Shown here: piece after piece, positions 5,532 through 8,291 of the stretch
Numbering within the stretch: the first letter of the stretch is position 1
How the letters are laid out: each line of letters starts with the position of its first letter
Origin: an uncultured Streptococcus sp.
GTDB lineage: Bacteria; Bacillota; Bacilli; Lactobacillales; Streptococcaceae
Length of the DNA stretch: 8,291 nucleotides
Assembly: GCA_902470035.1 (NCBI GenBank)
Contig: CABREZ010000065.1
Coordinates: 1 to 8,291 of the forward strand
Reading direction: 5' to 3'
Position numbers and translations under genes: made by a program
The notes under the pieces: generated by a model
What the model saw: the letters and a program-made list of their open reading frames with translations, nothing else
Database searches by the model: none
What the model was told of the DNA's origin: nothing

Positions 5532-6674
5532 TTAACGCACCTTACGTGTTTTTTCATAGATTAGTTTGAACTTGGTCAAAAATTGCTCGACTTGACTCAT
5601 ATCATTTTCGAGATCTAGACTGAGACGGACAGCTGTTTGCGCCAGTGCATTGGCTACTCCCATGGCGATCAAGGTTCCAGCAGGTTTACCAGCCTTGGAA
5701 GAACAGGCAGAGGTTGTCGATATGTAAATCTCATACTCTTCAAAAGCGTGAACGATGACTTCTCCTCGTACTCCCTTGATACCGAAGGTCAAGATATGAG
5801 GCGCAAAGCCCTCATCTCCAGAGAAGACCATCACATCTGGATAGTGAGCTAATTCCTCACGAATGACTTCTTTTAACTGATGGCACTTGTACTCAAAGAC
5901 CTCTTGACGCTCCATCGCCAAGCGCAAGGCCTTGGCAGTCGCAGCAATTCCAGCTAAGTTCTCCGTAGTCGAACGAAGGTCCTTTTCTTGTCCTCCGCCT
6001 GTTAAGAGGGGACTGATCTTTTTACCTTCTTTGAGGTAGAGAAAGCCAACCCCACGAAGTCCATGAAACTTGTGACTGGAGAAGGTCGCTAAATCCACCC
6101 GATCTGGTAAGTAGAGAGCAGTTGAAATCTTAGCAAGAGCCTGAACCCCATCGACGTGGAAGGTGATGGTCGGACGATCCGCCAATAGAGCCGAAATGGC
6201 TTGAATAGGCTGGATAGAACCTACTTCGTTATTCACTGCCATGATAGACACAAGGGTTGTATCCGGACGCAAGAGTTTTTCCAACTCTTCTACTTGGACA
6301 AAGCCACGCGCATCAACTGGAGCTATATCCACCTCAAATCCTTGATCTTGTAGCCAAAGGACTGATTCCTTTACAGCCGGATGCTCAATAGCTGAGACAA
6401 TAATATGCTTCCCGTAAGGAGCTTTTTCAAAAGCAACTCCTTTGATCGCCCAGTTGTCCCCTTCAGTCCCACCTGAAGTGAAATAGATTTCTTCTGCTTT
6501 CTTGCCTAGGAGGGAAGCTATCTGCTTGCGAGATGCCTCCAAAATCCGAGTCGCTTGACTTCCCAGGTTATGCAAGCTAGATGGATTGCCCCATATTTTG
6601 CTTGCGACTTCCGTGTAGGTAGCCAAGGCCTCTGGATAAGGTTTGGTTGTTGCTGAATTATCAAAGTAAATCAT
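5532..6674 (-). CDS. Cysteine desulfurase (IscS/NifS class), ThiI partner
   Basis: This PLP-dependent enzyme takes sulfur from L-cysteine, releasing alanine and carrying a persulfide on its active-site cysteine. With the chosen start it has 380 residues. Visible landmarks: MIYFDNSATTKP at the start, His98 in IEHPA, Asp175 in FHVDGVQA, the PLP lysine Lys202 in SSHKFHG, RSTTEN around 234-239, and the active-site Cys324 in SACSSKAG. An upstream in-frame TTG at 6693-6695 would add MTRREWK, but those codons contain the Shine-Dalgarno AGGAGAG (6683-6689), so the ATG at 6672-6674 is the real start. It lies 21 nt upstream of thiI, the arrangement seen for the dedicated desulfurase NifZ in Bacillus subtilis. 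Donation to ThiI is inferred from context; Fe-S cluster supply cannot be excluded. Confidence 0.93.
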   Translation of the reverse strand: MIYFDNSATTKPYPEALATYTEVASKIWGNPSSLHNLGSQATRILEASRKQIASLLGKKAEEIYFTSGGTEGDNWAIKGVAFEKAPYGKHIIVSAIEHPAVKESVLWLQDQGFEVDIAPVDARGFVQVEELEKLLRPDTTLVSIMAVNNEVGSIQPIQAISALLADRPTITFHVDGVQALAKISTALYLPDRVDLATFSSHKFHGLRGVGFLYLKEGKKISPLLTGGGQEKDLRSTTENLAGIAATAKALRLAMERQEVFEYKCHQLKEVIREELAHYPDVMVFSGDEGFAPHILTFGIKGVRGEVIVHAFEEYEIYISTTSACSSKAGKPAGTLIAMGVANALAQTAVRLSLDLENDMSQVEQFLTKFKLIYEKTRKVR

Positions 6675-6709
6675 CTTCCACTCTCTCCTAGTCAATTTTC
6701 AATCATCTT

Positions 6710-6738
6710 ATTGTAACATTTCTAGGTTGGAGGGACAA
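6710..6738 (-). promoter_or_regulatory. Promoter of the desulfurase-thiI operon
   Basis: On the minus strand, TTGTCC (6733-6738) is 17 nt from TACAAT (6710-6715), which is preceded by TGT (extended -10). It lies 35 nt upstream of the desulfurase ATG. I see no T-box or other riboswitch in the short leader. Confidence 0.75.
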
Positions 6739-6782
6739 GGATTTGGCAGGCTTCATTTTGTTCCTAGTTTCAGACAGAAAAC

Positions 6783-6810
6783 TTGTAAATTTCTCAAAAT
6801 AGCTTATGAT
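6783..6810 (+). promoter_or_regulatory. Candidate promoter of the exported-protein gene
   Basis: TTGTAA (6783-6788) and TATGAT (6805-6810) are 16 nt apart, with a predicted start just before the palindrome at 6821. An alternative is TTACAA with TAAAAC at 17 nt further downstream, but that -10 is poor. The assignment is tentative. Confidence 0.4.
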
Positions 6811-6820
6811 GAAGATGGAG

Positions 6821-6845
6821 AGTTTTGTCAAGCGCTTACAAAACT
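6821..6845 (+). promoter_or_regulatory. 25-nt palindrome, possible operator (cre-like)
   Basis: The outer arms AGTTTTGT (6821-6828) and ACAAAACT (6838-6845) are perfect inverted repeats around AAGCGCTT (6830-6837), itself a palindrome, with one extra C at 6829. The right part AAGCGCTTACA looks like the right half of a catabolite-responsive element, but the TG of the left half is displaced by one base, so it is not a perfect CcpA site. It lies just downstream of the candidate promoter, where a bound protein would block transcription. It could also form an RNA hairpin. Confidence 0.45.
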
Positions 6846-6914
6846 AAGTTCTGGCTTTTAAAACATTTGTTCAACCACTGAACTGGTCTAGAAAGATGAT
6901 AAAAGGAGACAAAC

Positions 6915-7478
6915 ATGAAACGACCAATCTATCTTTCCATTGCCCTAGCTGGAAGTCTTGCTCTTGGAGGACTACTCGCTGTCCTACCACCACTTCCGTT
7001 TGCCCTTCCCTCTGCCCAACTAGCCTGTCACGGTAAAGGACAGTGTGACTTGCAACAGCCCTTGGAAAAGCCACCTTACTTTAGGGAAGATGAAGGGAGT
7101 CTACGTGAAATGAGTCTTATCCAACCAATCCCTGGTGAATCCGATAGCCACATCGAATTCAAATGCTTGGTCGAATACAATGGCTGGTTCCGTCGTATCA
7201 TCCGTGTCAAAGATGTAAAAGTGATTTCAAAAACCAAGGAATTCAAGGGTAAGATTGACTACTCTATCCCGGATCCAAATAAGATAGAGATTCAGGCGAA
7301 TGGCCAGTTTATCTCTCCTAATGACTCCTCTAGTTTTAGCAACCATGAAATCATCAGCCAACCTAGTCAAACAAGCCAACCGATTTCAGTCTCTGAAAAA
7401 GGACAGGCAAACTTTGAAACGTCCTCTGAAGCAAGCGAGACTCAAAGCGTCCAGTTTGAAAGCAATTTGAAATTTTAA
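6915..7478 (+). CDS. Exported protein of unknown function
   Basis: I do not recognise this 187-residue protein. Residues 1-31 look like a signal peptide or membrane anchor: MKRP, then a hydrophobic stretch (YLSIALAGSLALGGLLAVL) and a Pro-rich turn. Cys38 in AQLACHG is preceded by LA and could be read as a weak lipobox, but position -3 is Gln and the leader is long, so a lipoprotein is doubtful. Cys44 is six residues on (CHGKGQC), and a third cysteine is at 84. Residues about 78-134 (EFKCLVEYNGWFRRIIRVKD onward) alternate hydrophobic and charged residues, suggesting a small beta-rich domain. From about 135 the protein is Ser/Gln/Glu-rich and probably disordered. AAAGGAGAC gives a clear ribosome binding site. 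There is no hairpin between it and the next gene, so some read-through is likely. Confidence 0.75.
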   Translation: MKRPIYLSIALAGSLALGGLLAVLPPLPFALPSAQLACHGKGQCDLQQPLEKPPYFREDEGSLREMSLIQPIPGESDSHIEFKCLVEYNGWFRRIIRVKDVKVISKTKEFKGKIDYSIPDPNKIEIQANGQFISPNDSSSFSNHEIISQPSQTSQPISVSEKGQANFETSSEASETQSVQFESNLKF

Positions 7479-7498
7479 AAACCTCTTTCATTTCTTCT

Positions 7499-7527
7499 TA
7501 GACATTTTCATAAAAATAACGTATAAT
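7499..7527 (+). promoter_or_regulatory. Promoter of the Ser/Thr-rich membrane protein gene
   Basis: TAGACA (7499-7504) is 17 nt from a consensus TATAAT (7522-7527), about 53 nt before the chosen ATG. The one weak base in the -35 (A for T at position 2) still leaves a good promoter, so this gene has its own transcript. Confidence 0.75.
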
Positions 7528-7580
7528 GACTAAAGTGTTCACATAAAAGAACCAAATATGAAATGAAGAGGAAACAGCTT

Positions 7581-7982
7581 ATGTCACAATACTCACGAAA
7601 AGAAAAACACCAAGACAGCAACAGACCATCTAGAAGCGAAAAAGTGAAACAGAGTCTTTCTTTATTCCAGATGATTGTCGCAACGATTGCTAGTCTCCTC
7701 GGGATTATCGTTACTTCATTTACTATTTACAGTATCATGAAACCGACGACTAAGACAGAGGAGAAAAAAGATGGCTCCACTAGCGTTGTCGTTGTCCATG
7801 AAAAGGATGGTTCTGCTACTGATTCAAGTGCTACGGGAACGGATACCAGTGCTAGCAGTAGCCAAGCATCCGAAGCAAGCTCTGAACAAACTGATTCATC
7901 ACAGGTAGAAACCAGTGCCAGTGAAGCTCCTGCAGACACAACACCTTCAGCTACAGATACCGAATCATCTGCTAACCAGTAA
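7581..7982 (+). CDS. Small single-pass membrane protein with Ser/Thr-rich tail
   Basis: This 133-residue protein has a basic N-terminal segment (MSQYSRKEKHQDSNRPSRSE, residues 1-20), one transmembrane segment (about 28-53, FQMIVATIASLLGIIVTSFT) and a low-complexity tail of Ser, Thr, Ala, Glu and Asp (about 64-133). The positive-inside rule puts the N-terminus in the cytoplasm and the tail outside. No catalytic motif and no LPXTG anchor is visible. An ATG six codons upstream (7563) is possible, but AAGAGG (7566-7571) sits 9 nt before 7581, which makes 7581 the better start. The layout resembles small streptococcal proteins of uncharacterised families (perhaps DUF6556, from memory, unverified). 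Function is unknown; a cell-envelope role is only suggested by topology. Confidence 0.75.
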   Translation: MSQYSRKEKHQDSNRPSRSEKVKQSLSLFQMIVATIASLLGIIVTSFTIYSIMKPTTKTEEKKDGSTSVVVVHEKDGSATDSSATGTDTSASSSQASEASSEQTDSSQVETSASEAPADTTPSATDTESSANQ

Positions 7983-8006
7983 AAAAAGACCGTTTGGTCT
8001 TTTTTT
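7981..8006 (+). terminator. Terminator of the Ser/Thr-rich protein gene
   Basis: The arms AAAAAAAGACC (7981-7991) and GGTCTTTTTTT (7996-8006) have a GTTT loop. The hairpin starts inside the stop codon and ends in a long T run. The A-rich left arm also gives a U run on the other strand, so it may be bidirectional and protect against read-through from rfbB. Confidence 0.88.
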
Positions 8007-8011
8007 GTTTC

Positions 8012-8060
8012 TAAAATAGAAAAGCCTCAGTCAACCAGAATTTCTGATCAAGAGAGGCTT
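8012..8060 (-). terminator. Terminator of rfbB
   Basis: The arms AAGCCTC (8022-8028) and GAGGCTT (8054-8060) enclose about 25 nt, within which CCAGAA and TTCTGA pair further. On the minus strand the hairpin is followed by TTCTATTTT. It begins 4 nt past the rfbB stop codon. Confidence 0.7.
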
Positions 8061-8064
8061 ATTT

Positions 8065-8291
8065 TTATTTTATGACTTCTTGTGTCTTCGCGTAGTTGGC
8101 TTCAACAGCTTCTTTTTCAGCTTTCCACCAGTCTTGGTGATCGGTGTACCACTTGATGGTTTCTTCCAAACCTGCTTCGAAGTTTGTGAATTGTGGTTCC
8201 CAACCCAATTCTTCACGCAATTTTGTTGAATCGATGGCGTAACGCAAATCGTGACCAGCACGGTCTGTTACACGGTCGTAAGCATCTTTTG
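8065..8291 (-). CDS. rfbB: dTDP-glucose 4,6-dehydratase, C-terminal part
   Basis: Only the last 74 codons are inside the window; the gene continues beyond the right edge. The enzyme (RmlB/RfbB), an extended short-chain dehydrogenase, converts dTDP-glucose to dTDP-4-keto-6-deoxyglucose, the second step toward dTDP-L-rhamnose used in streptococcal cell-wall and capsule polysaccharides. The visible part shows VTDRAGHDLRYAID, the conserved nucleotide-sugar-binding segment, then STKLREELGWEPQ, FEAGLEETIKWYTD and the C-terminal WWK..KEAVEANYAKTQEVIK. It ends the operon, with a terminator directly after the stop codon. In streptococci the rml genes usually run rfbA-rfbC-rfbB, so rfbC is expected beyond the edge. 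Confidence 0.95.
   Translation of the reverse strand, partial: KDAYDRVTDRAGHDLRYAIDSTKLREELGWEPQFTNFEAGLEETIKWYTDHQDWWKAEKEAVEANYAKTQEVIK

Larger units (their letters stand above)
6675..6914. other. Divergent intergenic region
   Basis: This 240-nt gap separates the leftward desulfurase-thiI operon from the rightward exported-protein gene. It holds a good leftward promoter (6710-6738), a weaker candidate rightward promoter (6783-6810) and a 25-nt palindrome (6821-6845). Further down, GTTCA/TGAAC forms a small inverted repeat (about 6869-6883). I see no coding potential. Confidence 0.7.

Noticed and set aside
6675..6695. Seven-codon N-terminal extension of the desulfurase from an upstream TTG
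   Set aside because: The extension contains the Shine-Dalgarno sequence for the internal ATG, and family members begin at M-I-Y-F-D-N-S-A-T-T.
6945..7035. Lipoprotein reading of the exported protein with lipidated Cys38
   Set aside because: The -3 position is Gln rather than Leu/Val/Ile and about 37 residues precede the Cys with several prolines, so it is kept only as a minor possibility.
7563..7580. Start of the Ser/Thr-rich protein at 7563
   Set aside because: These codons contain AAGAGG, well spaced for the ATG at 7581, while nothing convincing lies in front of 7563.
7840..7979. Ser/Thr/Ala-rich codons as a tandem repeat
   Set aside because: The tail is low complexity at protein level, but the DNA shows no regular repeat unit.

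Overview
The window is chromosomal DNA from a Streptococcus, most likely of the mitis/sanguinis/parasanguinis type (species not resolved). The evidence is the L27 protein with a cleavable N-terminal extension next to its Prp protease gene, a CpsY/MtaR-type LysR regulator joined to lspA and rluD, a ThiI without a rhodanese domain paired with its own cysteine desulfurase, and a dTDP-rhamnose gene at the right edge. It is mostly ordinary core genome. I see no CRISPR array, insertion sequence, phage gene, rRNA or tRNA.

Layout, left to right. Positions 1-196 hold no gene I can support, only two terminator-like hairpins. Positions 197-447 (minus strand) are a scar of the proline operon: the first ~32 codons of proB run directly into the last ~50 codons of proC in a different frame. 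The original promoter, ribosome binding site and end-of-operon hairpin are still present. Positions 594-2841 (minus) are a tight three-gene unit, cpsY/mtaR-like regulator > lspA > rluD, with its own extended -10 promoter and a terminator after rluD. Positions 3017-4170 (minus) are the ribosomal unit rplU > prp > rpmA, with a strong promoter, a ~130-nt structured leader and tandem terminators. Positions 4290-6738 (minus) are cysteine desulfurase > thiI, a sulfur-transfer pair for tRNA 4-thiouridine, with promoter and terminator.

Positions 6783-7982 (plus) carry two poorly known genes for an exported and a membrane-anchored protein. They diverge from the desulfurase gene across a 240-nt intergenic region that contains a 25-nt palindrome. 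Positions 8065-8291 (minus) are the C-terminal end of rfbB (rmlB), converging on the plus-strand genes through back-to-back terminators.

How the genes work together: Prp removes the N-terminal extension of L27, and the two genes share a transcript with L21. The desulfurase supplies persulfide sulfur to ThiI. LspA finishes lipoprotein maturation and RluD modifies 23S rRNA. The most notable items are the proB-proC deletion scar, which predicts loss of this proline biosynthesis route unless copies exist elsewhere; a possible alternative pairing in the rplU leader that reaches the Shine-Dalgarno/start region; the palindrome before the exported-protein gene; and the exported protein itself. I found no convincing new multi-gene system.
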